Notes: generated by a model not told the origin, from the letters alone. Counted from the stretch's first letter, positions 1-8,111 are shown. The stretch: 28,496 bases of DNA from CAZECR01 sp964510495 (GCA_964510495.1 CAZECR010000013.1:1-28496), one strand, 5' to 3'. Numbers and translations are program-made.

Positions 1-67
1 TAGCGCACTCCTTTTTACTATCCATAATGCAATTTGAAAAAATATTTGTCAAAAAAAGCTTAATTGA

Positions 68-96
68 TTGACAATATCTGCCACTTAGGATAGCTT
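68..96 (+). promoter_or_regulatory. Sigma70-type promoter of the first accessory gene
   Basis: A perfect -35 box TTGACA (68-73) is followed after exactly 17 nt by TAGCTT (91-96). The gene starts at 134 behind an AAAGGAG Shine-Dalgarno sequence. TTGATT with 16 nt to TAGGAT (85-90) is an alternative reading. Confidence 0.6.
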
Positions 97-133
97 ATTT
101 TTACCAACATTCTCGAGCCAAAGGAGTTTACTG

Positions 134-517
134 ATGCCATCGAGCGCGCTTGTTCAGGATCTCGCCCAGGATGCGCTTCGCAAGAAGAACGACTACCCCG
201 AAACTTTCTGGGGACAGCTGCTTCGCTACTTAGAGCACTATCCTGATGGTGCCCGGCTGGACACGGATCGATTCGAACGCGTAGTCAATGAGCTGCTCCA
301 GTTCTCGGCCGGAGAAACCATCGGGCTCTCGGCCTGGGCTCGCGAGCTCCTCGTGCCGAGCTTCGAAGATCGGCGCCAGGATCGGCGCACCCTGAACAAC
401 TTTCTGACCATGAGCAGCAACCAGCTCATTGCGCCCCGGCAGATCCTGAATGACGTGCTTACCGTCGCCCGGAGCGCAACGCTCTCGCACGAAGCACGGC
501 AGCTCCTTCGGATCTGA
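134..517 (+). CDS. Hypothetical protein, G+C-rich accessory gene
   Basis: A 127-residue soluble protein that I do not recognise. It is charged and probably mostly helical, with no signal peptide or membrane segment and no cysteine. Several Arg/Asp/Leu-rich stretches (for example RRQDRRTLNNFL around residues 78-89) suggest a small helical bundle. The ATG at 134 is supported by an AAAGGAG Shine-Dalgarno about 8 nt upstream and by a consensus promoter at 68-96. The gene is visibly G+C-richer than the AT-rich DNA around it and favours CTC/CTG/GCC-type codons, unlike the resident housekeeping genes. It stands alone, with its own promoter and terminator, and converges on the next unit at 751-945. 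Function unknown; horizontal acquisition is an inference from composition. Confidence 0.7.
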   Translation: MPSSALVQDLAQDALRKKNDYPETFWGQLLRYLEHYPDGARLDTDRFERVVNELLQFSAGETIGLSAWARELLVPSFEDRRQDRRTLNNFLTMSSNQLIAPRQILNDVLTVARSATLSHEARQLLRI

Positions 518-568
518 TCCTTTTTTCACTCCACCCTCCGGGTACTTCACCCCTGCCCTTTCCTCACA

Positions 569-611
569 GCTTAACGTGCTTAAGCCCTGAGGATAGCAGG
601 GGTTTTGTTTT
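569..611 (+). terminator. Terminator after the 134-517 gene
   Basis: Two small adjacent hairpins, GCTTAA/TTAAGC (about 569-585) and CCCTG/CAGGG (585-601), are followed by a T-rich run GGTTTTGTTTTT. They lie between two convergent genes. Confidence 0.55.
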
Positions 612-617
612 TATAAT

Positions 618-648
618 AAAAAACGCTCTATCTACTAAGGATAAAGCG
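618..648 (-). terminator. Terminator after the 751-945 gene
   Basis: Read on the minus strand, CGCTTTATC pairs with GATAGAGCG with one mismatch around a 7-nt loop, followed by six T. It abuts the convergent terminator of the 134-517 gene. Confidence 0.6.
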
Positions 649-750
649 CCCGGCACGGAGCATTCGACAGAAGAATGATACATGAAGGTCGGCCCGCAGC
701 GAAGAGCGCTGACGGGCTGGGATGCGAGAATGAGAAGGAAAAGGCGCGTC

Positions 751-945
751 TTAGAAGACGAGGCGGGCGACAGCCCAGAGGACAAGGAGTCCCTTGGGAG
801 TCCAGGCCAGAACAGTCCAACCAACGTGGTAGTTGGCCGGGCCGCCGTTGCTAGTCTTCGCAGTGCTCCAGGCCTCGTTGTGGAGCTTACGAGCGTTGCT
901 AGAGACCCCAAAAATATCTGCAAAATACGACGTTCGGCTGTGCAT
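751..945 (-). CDS. Small hypothetical protein behind a long structured leader
   Basis: A 64-residue ORF with a strong Shine-Dalgarno (GGGAGGG, 5 nt before the ATG at 945). The sequence starts MHSRTSYFADIFGVSSNARK and ends in a hydrophobic stretch (WTPKGLLVLWAVARLVF), so the C-terminus may insert in or lie on a membrane. I recognise no family. The gene is G+C-rich, has its own TTGACA/TAGGAT promoter about 220 nt upstream (1167-1195) and its own terminator (618-648). The long 5' UTR is rich in complementary segments, which is unusual for such a small gene. A structured RNA carrying only a short ORF is the alternative reading. Confidence 0.6.
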   Translation of the reverse strand: MHSRTSYFADIFGVSSNARKLHNEAWSTAKTSNGGPANYHVGWTVLAWTPKGLLVLWAVARLVF

Positions 946-1166
946 GATTTCCCTCCCGCGGATTGAAGTTTTGGCCTTTCTTCAAAAGGCCGCGATCCCG
1001 AAACAGATAAAAAACCAATGTATCCGGAAGGTATAGACAGATTATCCTGCCCATACCATACATTTTTTCTCTGACTGTTTCAGGAACTTTACTTAACCTC
1101 TTTTCTTCTCAATATAATGAACGATGCTTCCTTATTTTTCAGGATTTGAATTTCAGGAAGATGAGT
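946..1166 (-). promoter_or_regulatory. Long structured 5' leader of the 751-945 gene
   Basis: On the minus strand between the promoter and the SD I see several complementary pairs: CTTCCT...AGGAAG near the 5' end, CCTGAAACAG with CTGTTTCGGG (one wobble pair) enclosing ATGTAT...ATACAT and GGTAT...ATACC, and GGCCTTT...AAAGGCC next to the SD. This suggests a folded leader, perhaps regulatory. I cannot match it to a known riboswitch class. Confidence 0.4.
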
Positions 1167-1195
1167 ATCCTACCTCTTTTTTCCATTTTTGTCAA
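1167..1195 (-). promoter_or_regulatory. Sigma70-type promoter, minus strand
   Basis: Minus-strand TTGACA (plus 1190-1195), an exact 17-nt spacer and TAGGAT (plus 1167-1172). It drives the structured leader and the 64-residue gene at 751-945. Confidence 0.65.
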
Positions 1196-1257
1196 CAGAA
1201 TTTATTTTATTCCTCATAATAAATGCTTAATTTTGGCTAAAACAAAGCAATCAAGTA

Positions 1258-1286
1258 TTGACAAAACCTCTAAAATATGCTAAGGT
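1258..1286 (+). promoter_or_regulatory. Sigma70-type promoter of the 1376-2383 operon
   Basis: TTGACA (1258-1263), 17 nt, TAAGGT (1281-1286). Transcription would start near 1293, leaving an approximately 80-nt leader before the gene at 1376. Confidence 0.65.
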
Positions 1287-1311
1287 GCTTCGTTGTTCTT
1301 TACATCGTTCT

Positions 1312-1350
1312 CTGGCTAAAAAGGTAGTTTAAAGCTCTCTTTTTAGCCAG
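1312..1350 (+). promoter_or_regulatory. 5' UTR hairpin with perfect 12-bp stem
   Basis: CTGGCTAAAAAG (1312-1323) is perfectly complementary to CTTTTTAGCCAG (1339-1350) around a 15-nt loop. No T-run follows, so it is not an ordinary terminator. It lies in the leader, upstream of the SD (GGGGAGAAAG), where it could stabilise the mRNA or bind a regulator. Confidence 0.6.
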
Positions 1351-1375
1351 AAAACCACATTTCGGGGAGAAAGAA

Positions 1376-1750
1376 ATGGACAAGCACACGTTTGCCCTGA
1401 CCACCGCCAAGACCCTGATCAACGCTTCGCTGCTGACAGGGCTCGCGATCGCCCTTCTCGGGCTCACCTCATCATTCTGGGTGCTGGCGCTGACGCAACT
1501 GGTCGCACTCGCGCTGCTCATTGAGCTCAAAGTGAGCCGCGAGAACCGTGACATTGACCTCTACGGCCTTACCAAGGAGGTCGCTACGGTTTTCCTCGCC
1601 TTTCTCAACATTCTAGCCGGCAACGTCTTCGAGAGCCAGCTCACGGTCCCCTGCTTCGGGCTCGCCCTCGTCGGGATGAGCCTCAAGTGCATCGTCTGGA
1701 TCTATGAATTGAAGCGTCAGGATCAACATCTGAACGCTCACCACAACTAG
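1376..1750 (+). CDS. Small membrane protein, accessory operon gene 1
   Basis: A 124-residue protein with probably four hydrophobic segments: roughly residues 14-30 (ASLLTGLAIALLGLTSSFW), 31-48, 64-84 (EVATVFLAFLNILAGNVF) and 91-113. The C-terminus is charged and His-rich (KRQDQHLNAHHN). It is probably an integral cytoplasmic-membrane protein of unknown role. The start is supported by a GGGGAGAAAG Shine-Dalgarno and an upstream promoter plus hairpin leader. It is followed after 12 nt by the 206-residue gene, so the two are likely co-transcribed and may work together at the membrane. Composition is G+C-rich compared with the flanks. No family recognised. Confidence 0.7.
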   Translation: MDKHTFALTTAKTLINASLLTGLAIALLGLTSSFWVLALTQLVALALLIELKVSRENRDIDLYGLTKEVATVFLAFLNILAGNVFESQLTVPCFGLALVGMSLKCIVWIYELKRQDQHLNAHHN

Positions 1751-1762
1751 AAGGAACGGGAG

Positions 1763-2383
1763 ATGATGCGAAGCAAACGTTTTAGCACTACGCTCAAGCG
1801 AACGTGCCCGTGGACCGCGGGCTTCTTCGACTTCAGCTTGGAGGACCGACTGTCGTATGGGGCGCCGTATCACCGCCACATCGACCGCAGCCTTATCCCT
1901 GGCAACACGGCCCACAGCCGCGCCCTATCCTTTCTGCTGTCGTTTTCGAACGGCTCAGAGCCACTCATCGGTGTGCGGCAGTACGACATCCGTGACACCG
2001 TTCACCTGGACATCGCCGCCTACGCGGAGGCGGAAGAAAAAAGAACGGCGGATCTCGCTGCCTACGCCGCGTATCGCCGCGCATGGGCATTCTGGATGAC
2101 GCTGTTCGTTCTAACCCTGGGAGTCTACGGCATCTTATTTTGCCGCCCGTTCTTCGACCCGCTTGTCGCGAAACGCCTGGGTCGCTGGGGACATCAGCGC
2201 CCCGTTGATCCACGGCGGTTTGGTCAGACCGAAGAGCAGCTTGGCACGGAGTTGATCTCCTCACTCGACCAGCTTTCGCTGACCCGGCCCGAGTGGGTTT
2301 CCCGCATCGTCTACCCCATGCACGGGCCTGTCTACACCCCAACCCGGGAGCTCATCGCCTACCTGCGTGAACACCACGCATAG
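1763..2383 (+). CDS. Hypothetical protein with central membrane segment, operon gene 2
   Basis: A 206-residue protein, 12 nt after the 1376-1750 gene and preceded by a purine-rich GGAACGGGAG site. The N-terminal ~100 residues look soluble, then one hydrophobic segment at about residues 112-130 (FWMTLFVLTLGVYGILFCRPF), then an approximately 75-residue soluble C-terminal part. A short Ala/Tyr-rich stretch (about 85-105) precedes the membrane segment. I do not recognise the family. The architecture fits a single-pass membrane protein partnering the multi-pass protein encoded just upstream. The unit ends in a strong hairpin terminator at 2480-2510. G+C-rich accessory gene; role unknown. Confidence 0.65.
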   Translation: MMRSKRFSTTLKRTCPWTAGFFDFSLEDRLSYGAPYHRHIDRSLIPGNTAHSRALSFLLSFSNGSEPLIGVRQYDIRDTVHLDIAAYAEAEEKRTADLAAYAAYRRAWAFWMTLFVLTLGVYGILFCRPFFDPLVAKRLGRWGHQRPVDPRRFGQTEEQLGTELISSLDQLSLTRPEWVSRIVYPMHGPVYTPTRELIAYLREHHA

Positions 2384-2479
2384 CAGGCAGCAGCTCCAGG
2401 GCATCCGGACGCCTGGCACTCCGCCAGACGTCCGAGACTTCATTCTGCAGATCACCTACGTGGTAAACAGAAGAAAAAA

Positions 2480-2511
2480 AATAACCCCGACACTCGGGGT
2501 TATTTTTTTAT
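2480..2511. terminator. Bidirectional rho-independent terminator
   Basis: An 11-bp stem AATAACCCCGA/TCGGGGTTATT (2480-2490/2494-2504) with A-run before and T-run after. It can serve both the plus operon ending at 2383 and the minus helicase gene ending at 2579. Confidence 0.85.
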
Positions 2512-2578
2512 ACGTACCAAAACTGAAAAAACATATTTTTTGGCGCAGCGCTTCGCGCTTGTTCACCCGTACCACTGC

Positions 2579-4600
2579 TTATAAATCATCAAGGTCGCGC
2601 AGAAAACTTCCTGGTTTAATTTTAAACTCTTCATCTTCGTCAACGTAGCGTATGTCACTCGTCGGGTCATTAAGTACTGTTGAGTTGACCGACAACAACG
2701 CATGGTCGTCGTAGAGCTCAGGATTTACTTCCTCTAGGAGCATGCTCGGACCCGCCAGAAAATCTCCATAGCTTCCACTCGCGAGCGGATAGGTCAAAAA
2801 TAATTTTTGTTTCGCGCGGGTAATTGCTACATAAAACAATCGTCGCTCTTCTTCGAGCCCATGTTCTTCCTGGAGTGACCGATCATTAGGGAATGCGCCG
2901 CGCGCAAGGTTCACAATAAACACATATTCCCATTCAAGCCCTTTAGCCTGATGGATGGTCGAAAGCACAATTTTGTCTTTAGGATCTGTCGCTTGCACTG
3001 TGGTGCTGGTGGCAGCGCTAAACGATTCTTGAAGCGTCGTTTCTGACAAAAATGTATTCAGGTCATCATATTTTTCAGCAAACGATTTCAGCTCTTCGAT
3101 ATCTGCCAGACGATCGCGACTATCAATATACTCTGTTTCCAAATAGTCACGATACGGAGATTTTAAAATGACTTCAATCATGAGCTCCGGATCTTTCTCA
3201 GGCAAACGATAGAGGCCGCTCCAAATAGTCATAAAATTATTCCAGCCTACCCGCGCTTTAGCGCCCAAGATACTTGCTCCCAATCCTTCCAAATTATCGA
3301 ATGAATCAAGCTGGCGAATCGCTACGATCAGTTTGTCGGCCGCAGCCGGGCCAATACCATCTTCGCGCAGCAATATACGCAGCCACGCAGCGGTATCAAC
3401 CGGGTTATCAATTACGCGTAAATACGCAAGCACGTCTTTGATGTGTGCGCGTTCAAAAAACCGAAGACCGCCTCGGTATTCATATAAAATCCCCGACCGC
3501 GACAGCTCAAGTTCCAGGCGCTGCGAATGATGGGAAGCTCGAAAAAGTACGGCAATTTCACGCGGCGACGTACCGGCATCCAAAAGATCTTCAATTTTTT
3601 TGACCACAAAACTCGCTTCCGACCCCTGGTCAACATGCGGCCTGAGTTCCGGGCGCTCACCTTCGTTTTTAATAGTTCTGAGCTGCTTTTGATACTGCTT
3701 GGTATTATTAGCAATCACCTGGTTAGCCAATTCAAGAATCGGCGCGACTGATCGATAATTAGTTTCCAGTTTAAAAATTTTTGCTTGCGGGTAATCTTGC
3801 TCGAATTCTAAAATATTATTTATGTCCGCGCCGCGAAACGAATAAATACTTTGAGCATCATCGCCGACGACTAATAAATTTTTATGCACCGAAGCAAACC
3901 GATTGATGAGTGATGCCTGGAGTTTATTCGTATCCTGGTATTCATCAACCAAAATATACTTAAATTGCTCGGCATATTTTTTACGTACGTCAGGTTGATT
4001 CAGCAGCACAGCCGCATTGTACAAGAGATCGTCAAAATCCATCGCATTCCCCTCTTTCTTTTTTTGTTCATATTCGCGACCAACATTTTGGATGTCTTCC
4101 GCGAGAGCAAGCCACGACGGATACTTAAGTTCCAGTACTTCTTCCAAAGCCATCTCCGTATTTTTGGCGTAGCTAAGAATCGAGTGAATAACGCTGGCCG
4201 AAGGAAATTTTTTACTTACCTGTTTTACATTTTTGACGCACGTCTTAATGATCGCATTACTATCATCACTATCAAGAACGCTGAAATTATTTTTGTATCC
4301 CAAGAGCACGGCATGAATTTTGAGGAGTCGATACGCAATATGGTGAAACGTACCTGACCACGGTAATTTTGTACCGGTGAGTGATTGCAACCGTTCATTC
4401 ATTTCGCGGGCTGCTTTGTTGGTGAACGTAACTAAAAGAATCTGAGAAGGATGTACCCCTTGTTCGAGTAAATACGCTACGCGATACGTAATCGTGCGCG
4501 TTTTACCACTCCCGGCTCCAGCCAACACTAAACACGGGCCGTCACCGCCTCGAATGACATCAAGCTGTTCACTATTAAGTTCGTGATCGAAGTTGATCAT
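2579..4600 (-). CDS. pcrA: UvrD/PcrA-type superfamily 1A DNA helicase
   Basis: An ATP-dependent 3'-5' DNA helicase of the UvrD/Rep/PcrA family (673 residues), acting in nucleotide excision repair, mismatch repair or replication restart. All motifs are visible: Walker A AGAGSGKT (27-34), TFTNKAA (Ia), DEYQDTN (II, about 220), GDDAQSIYSFRGA (III), NYRS (IV), STIHQAKGLEWEYVF (V, about 560) and VAITRAKQKLFLTYP (VI). It is somewhat shorter than typical UvrD/PcrA (about 720-750), mostly at the C-terminus, which ends in an acidic tail. It is divergently transcribed from tgt across 76 nt. No SD is seen before the ATG at 4600. The choice between UvrD, PcrA and Rep cannot be made from sequence alone. 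Confidence 0.95.
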   Translation of the reverse strand: MINFDHELNSEQLDVIRGGDGPCLVLAGAGSGKTRTITYRVAYLLEQGVHPSQILLVTFTNKAAREMNERLQSLTGTKLPWSGTFHHIAYRLLKIHAVLLGYKNNFSVLDSDDSNAIIKTCVKNVKQVSKKFPSASVIHSILSYAKNTEMALEEVLELKYPSWLALAEDIQNVGREYEQKKKEGNAMDFDDLLYNAAVLLNQPDVRKKYAEQFKYILVDEYQDTNKLQASLINRFASVHKNLLVVGDDAQSIYSFRGADINNILEFEQDYPQAKIFKLETNYRSVAPILELANQVIANNTKQYQKQLRTIKNEGERPELRPHVDQGSEASFVVKKIEDLLDAGTSPREIAVLFRASHHSQRLELELSRSGILYEYRGGLRFFERAHIKDVLAYLRVIDNPVDTAAWLRILLREDGIGPAAADKLIVAIRQLDSFDNLEGLGASILGAKARVGWNNFMTIWSGLYRLPEKDPELMIEVILKSPYRDYLETEYIDSRDRLADIEELKSFAEKYDDLNTFLSETTLQESFSAATSTTVQATDPKDKIVLSTIHQAKGLEWEYVFIVNLARGAFPNDRSLQEEHGLEEERRLFYVAITRAKQKLFLTYPLASGSYGDFLAGPSMLLEEVNPELYDDHALLSVNSTVLNDPTSDIRYVDEDEEFKIKPGSFLRDLDDL

Positions 4601-4637
4601 AGAGAAAAATTTCTATAGCCGTCTTAAAGTATCATGG

Positions 4638-4667
4638 CTTGCCAACAGCGGCAAGATAGCTTAGTAT
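4638..4667 (+). promoter_or_regulatory. tgt promoter giving a leaderless or near-leaderless mRNA
   Basis: TTGCCA (4639-4644), 17 nt, TAGTAT (4662-4667), and then the ATG only 9 nt later (4677) with no SD. The -35 box is part of an inverted repeat CTTGCC-6 nt-GGCAAG (4638-4655) lying between the divergent helicase and tgt genes. Confidence 0.6.
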
Positions 4668-4676
4668 TGTGCTCGT

Positions 4677-5843
4677 ATGAATCAACCTTTTTTTGAAATT
4701 ACGCACAAAGATAGCGCCACCAAAGCACGCACCGGCATCATGCACACCGATCACGGCGATATCGAAACGCCTATTTTTATGCCTGTCGGAACGCAAGGCA
4801 CGGTCAAAACACTTGACCAGACCGATTTACATAATATCAATGCTCAGATTATTTTAGGTAATACCTATCACCTGCACCTTCGCCCAGGCGAAGCGGTACT
4901 TGACGCTCAAGGGGGCCTTCATAAATTCATGAATTGGGACCGACCGATCCTCACCGATAGTGGCGGTTTCCAGGTTTTTAGCCTCGGTCTACAAAAAGAA
5001 AAAAAAGCAGTGCAGGACCAAGGAAAATTAGTTTCCATTACTGACAATGGTGTTACGTTTACTTCGCACATTGATGGCTCTAAGCACGTCTTTACTCCCG
5101 AGAGCGCGGTCGATATCCAACACAAAATTGGCGCTGACATTATCATGGCGTTTGACGAATGTACTCCGGATGATGCCACACCAGAATATGCTCGCAAAGC
5201 CCTCAACCGAACGCACGCGTGGGCCAAGAGATGCATTGACGAACACCAAAAAAATACCCGTCACCATGGCTATCGCCAATTTTTATTCGGCATTATTCAG
5301 GGGGCAGTCCACCGTGACCTGCGTGAAGAATCTGCCAAGTTTATTGGAGGTCTCCCGTTTGACGGTATTGCGATCGGCGGCGAATCAATCGGTTACAATA
5401 TGGCTGCGACGGCAGAAATCCTCGACTGGGTCTTTCCACTTATTCCCGAAGACAAACCCCACTACGCCATGGGCGTAGGTCTTTCCCCGCTTGATTTACT
5501 GGTCGCAATTGAGCACGGTGTCGACATGTTCGACTGCGTTGCGCCGACGCGTCTCGCCCGGCACGGCATGCTCTATACCAAAGACGCCGCTAAAAAACAT
5601 CGGCTCAATATTACCAACGGTTCATTTGCGAGCGACACAGCACCGATCGACAGAGCTTGCGTTTGTTCTACCTGCCAAAATTATACCCGCAGCTATCTGC
5701 ATCACCTCTTTGATGCCGATGAAATGACGGCGCTGCGCCTCGCAAGTATTCACAACCTTTCCTTCCTGCTCAACCTTATGGAGCAGACGCGAACAGCAAT
5801 CAAAGAAAATCGTTTTCTCGAATTAAAAAAGAGCTGGGAATAA
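4677..5843 (+). CDS. tgt: Queuine/preQ1 tRNA-ribosyltransferase
   Basis: Exchanges guanine 34 of tRNA(Asp/Asn/His/Tyr) for preQ1 in queuosine synthesis; it acts in the cytoplasm and is zinc dependent. 388 residues, normal family length. Visible: substrate-pocket ILTDSGGFQVFSL with D94, DECTP (160-164), GIIQGAVHRDLR (205-215), GGESIG (234-239), and the catalytic region GVDMFDCVAPTR with nucleophile D286. Zinc ligands are C328, C330, C333 and H359. The usual PTRNARNG appears as PTRLARHG, a variant rather than a loss of catalytic residues. No other queuosine genes are in the window, so preQ1/queuine may be salvaged (inference). tRNA-Asn, a Tgt substrate, lies about 9 kb downstream. The stop codon forms the loop of its terminator. 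Confidence 0.97.
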   Translation: MNQPFFEITHKDSATKARTGIMHTDHGDIETPIFMPVGTQGTVKTLDQTDLHNINAQIILGNTYHLHLRPGEAVLDAQGGLHKFMNWDRPILTDSGGFQVFSLGLQKEKKAVQDQGKLVSITDNGVTFTSHIDGSKHVFTPESAVDIQHKIGADIIMAFDECTPDDATPEYARKALNRTHAWAKRCIDEHQKNTRHHGYRQFLFGIIQGAVHRDLREESAKFIGGLPFDGIAIGGESIGYNMAATAEILDWVFPLIPEDKPHYAMGVGLSPLDLLVAIEHGVDMFDCVAPTRLARHGMLYTKDAAKKHRLNITNGSFASDTAPIDRACVCSTCQNYTRSYLHHLFDADEMTALRLASIHNLSFLLNLMEQTRTAIKENRFLELKKSWE

Positions 5844-5858
5844 TTTCCAGCTCTTTTT
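5830..5858. terminator. Terminator of tgt, probably bidirectional
   Basis: GAGCTGGGAA (5831-5840) pairs with TTTCCAGCTC (5844-5853), flanked by A- and T-runs. The loop is the tgt TAA stop codon. The convergent minus gene ends at 5868. Confidence 0.8.
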
Positions 5859-5867
5859 TATAAAAAG

Positions 5868-6161
5868 TTATGAAGTCAGAGAGCTAATATGTTCTTTAAC
5901 CTTAGCCACCGCTACTTCGTTGTCAATTTCTCGTTCTTTAGCTTCGATCTCTTGAACAAGCGCATCAATCTCACTTGTTCTATCGAGATAATTACCCGTC
6001 AGGACACTATTAATCTTAAGGTACAACAGCGCTAGTTCTACTGCTAGAGCCGAATGCTCTTCTGGAGAGAGTGTTTCTTCAAGCGAACGGCCGAGGAGAA
6101 CAAGCGCTTCATCCCATTTTTCTTGGTTAACCAACCTGTCAACTTCAGCAGAAATATCCAT
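5868..6161 (-). CDS. Small helical protein, second gene of a coiled-coil operon
   Basis: A 97-residue, acidic, almost entirely helical protein with no cysteines or membrane segment. Residues 17-55 (EKWDEALVLLGRSLEETL... ALAVELALLYLKI) resemble a TPR-like helix pair, and residues 64-90 are heptad-like and charged. It starts 3 nt after the stop of the 648-residue coiled-coil gene, so translation is likely coupled and the two proteins may form a complex. Family not recognised; function unknown. Codon use is like the resident genes. Confidence 0.75.
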   Translation of the reverse strand: MDISAEVDRLVNQEKWDEALVLLGRSLEETLSPEEHSALAVELALLYLKINSVLTGNYLDRTSEIDALVQEIEAKEREIDNEVAVAKVKEHISSLTS

Positions 6162-6164
6162 AGT

Positions 6165-8111
6165 TTACTGATTACATTTTTTAATCGCCTCGGCAAGCCA
6201 GCGTTGACGTACCACACTTATTGGTAATGCCTGAGCTTTAACCAGCTCTACTTTAAGCAACCGTTTCCGTTCTTGCGGTGATAATTTTAAAGCATCTAAA
6301 GCGATCGAAAACGCTTTTTCAGTAGTTTCTGTCTTTGAAAGAAGGTCAATGGCAATCTCGATATTCTTCTGAACACGTTCTTCTCGAATATTTTTTGCTC
6401 GCTCCACTACATCACTGAATGATTTTTGCGAGCTTCCCGGAGGGAGATACTCTATTGAGGTATGTTTTTTAGCTTTTTCATAATGGCGCACCACCTCCGC
6501 TAGACGATCTTGCTTTTTTGCCATTTCATCCAAGGGAATACGAGCTTTTGCGATTTGATCTTCCTCTTTTTTATTTTTTTTGCTGAGCAGGTCGATAGCA
6601 TTTTTTTCTTGTTTTAATCTTCTTTCTTCTTCTTTTAAAACTGCTGCCTCAGCAGCTTCCTCTGCCGGGTCGTCGGGCGGATCTTCTCTTAAATCTTTTT
6701 TATATTTTTCAAGCCGCTCATTTTCTTCTGCCCAATTTTTTAGACGGGGTAAAATTTGTGCTTCAAGAGCTTTTTGACGACCCAAAGCTAGAGCACGATC
6801 TTCATTCCAAGCTCGTTCTTGATCAACTAAATCCTTACTCTCCTGGGCGAGAACATGCTCTTCAGACATAAGCCAGGCGAGTTTTTCAAACAAAGTTTCC
6901 TGCGCGACCTGCAAAGCAGTACGTGCACCTAATTTGGATTCTAACAAATGCTTCTTAAGTTTTTCTAGCTTCTCCTTTTTTTGCTGCACATCAGGCAAAG
7001 CTTCGGTATGCAAACCGTGTTCAGTAAGTGCTGCCTTAAGCTGGACAATGTCGTGTTTTATTTTTTTCAGATCTATCTTATCACGCAGCGCAAAATTTAA
7101 TTGCGATCCAGGGATTATATACCTGTCTTTTTGACCAATCGCCTTGATGGTAGCCAATTGTTCACTACGATCGGCAACCAAAATCCTATCCAGTTTTTTC
7201 AAGCGCTCCTGGGCTTTTGCGAGCTGTCCGGACTTGTTCGCGTCTACAACTCCACCCACATGCACTTCCAGCTCGTGCTCAAGCGTATGTTTTGCCTCAC
7301 GTACGGCTTCTTGAGCATGTTTAAAGTGATGAATTTCTTCAGTTATTTTTTTAATCTTATCGGTTCCATCAAGCGTGGGATCTTCGAGGCTTATTCCGAA
7401 GGTAGCCATCTCATCTTCAACTCTTTTGAGCTTCTTTTTTTTAAAAACTTCAAGAAGTTTACCAAATAAAGGGTCGGTTAAAGAATGTATCTTTATGGCT
7501 TCCAGGTCTTTTTTAATCTGTAAACGATCTGCCACCAAAGTCAAATTCCGCTCATCTTCATGAAGACGATTTTCATCAACAAAACCCAAAGGAAAATATT
7601 CTGCTTCGAGACCTGATTTCTGAATCATGTCTATCTGAGACTGTCCTTGCAACGATGTAATCTTTTTAATTGCTTGTAATTTTTTTACTGGGTCATAACC
7701 ATTTTTTGTAGCCATTGCTGCCAAGTGCGCATCGACCTCGGCGAGAAATTTATTTGACTCAGGCTCAGCTTTAGTAACAATGCCAACATCTGCCTCTAAA
7801 ACGCCGGCATAGAAATCGGTGAATTCTTTAAGGGCAGCCTGTTTGATGAGATATTTTTTCCAGATCGCTTCGAGTTGTTTATCGTCGATACTGAGAAGCG
7901 CTGTATCGAGCTTGTTGGCAGCAGCATAGGCCTCTACAAACTTAACATAACCGTCATCGGCCATCATTTTTACAGCACTAAACTTTTCCTCCACCTTAGG
8001 AGCGTGTTCTTTATGACCTCCGGCGCCGGGCTCACCATGTTTTCCTCCTTTGTGTCCACCGCCGTGTCCGCCCCCATGCCCTTTGCCGCCTCCTTTGCTA
8101 GGACCTGCCAC
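6165..8111 (-). CDS. Large coiled-coil protein with Gly/His/Lys-rich N-terminus
   Basis: A 648-residue protein starting from GTG. Residues 5-38 are a low-complexity Gly/His/Lys tract (GGGKGHGGGHGGGHKGGKHG), probably disordered and able to bind metal or nucleic acid. The rest is highly charged (Lys/Glu) and predicted helical, with long heptad-like stretches (about 210-300, 330-420, 455-560) of coiled-coil type. No signal peptide or transmembrane segment is visible, so it is probably cytoplasmic and structural or scaffold-like. It is followed after 3 nt by the 97-residue helical gene. No SD precedes the GTG. I do not recognise a characterised family. Confidence 0.8.
   Translation of the reverse strand: MAGPSKGGGKGHGGGHGGGHKGGKHGEPGAGGHKEHAPKVEEKFSAVKMMADDGYVKFVEAYAAANKLDTALLSIDDKQLEAIWKKYLIKQAALKEFTDFYAGVLEADVGIVTKAEPESNKFLAEVDAHLAAMATKNGYDPVKKLQAIKKITSLQGQSQIDMIQKSGLEAEYFPLGFVDENRLHEDERNLTLVADRLQIKKDLEAIKIHSLTDPLFGKLLEVFKKKKLKRVEDEMATFGISLEDPTLDGTDKIKKITEEIHHFKHAQEAVREAKHTLEHELEVHVGGVVDANKSGQLAKAQERLKKLDRILVADRSEQLATIKAIGQKDRYIIPGSQLNFALRDKIDLKKIKHDIVQLKAALTEHGLHTEALPDVQQKKEKLEKLKKHLLESKLGARTALQVAQETLFEKLAWLMSEEHVLAQESKDLVDQERAWNEDRALALGRQKALEAQILPRLKNWAEENERLEKYKKDLREDPPDDPAEEAAEAAVLKEEERRLKQEKNAIDLLSKKNKKEEDQIAKARIPLDEMAKKQDRLAEVVRHYEKAKKHTSIEYLPPGSSQKSFSDVVERAKNIREERVQKNIEIAIDLLSKTETTEKAFSIALDALKLSPQERKRLLKVELVKAQALPISVVRQRWLAEAIKKCNQ

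Noticed and set aside
564..1036. Several overlapping ORFs on both strands (94, 119, 67 and 61 codons)
   Set aside because: They have no SD or promoter in the right place and are shadows of the G+C-rich 751-945 gene and its leader.
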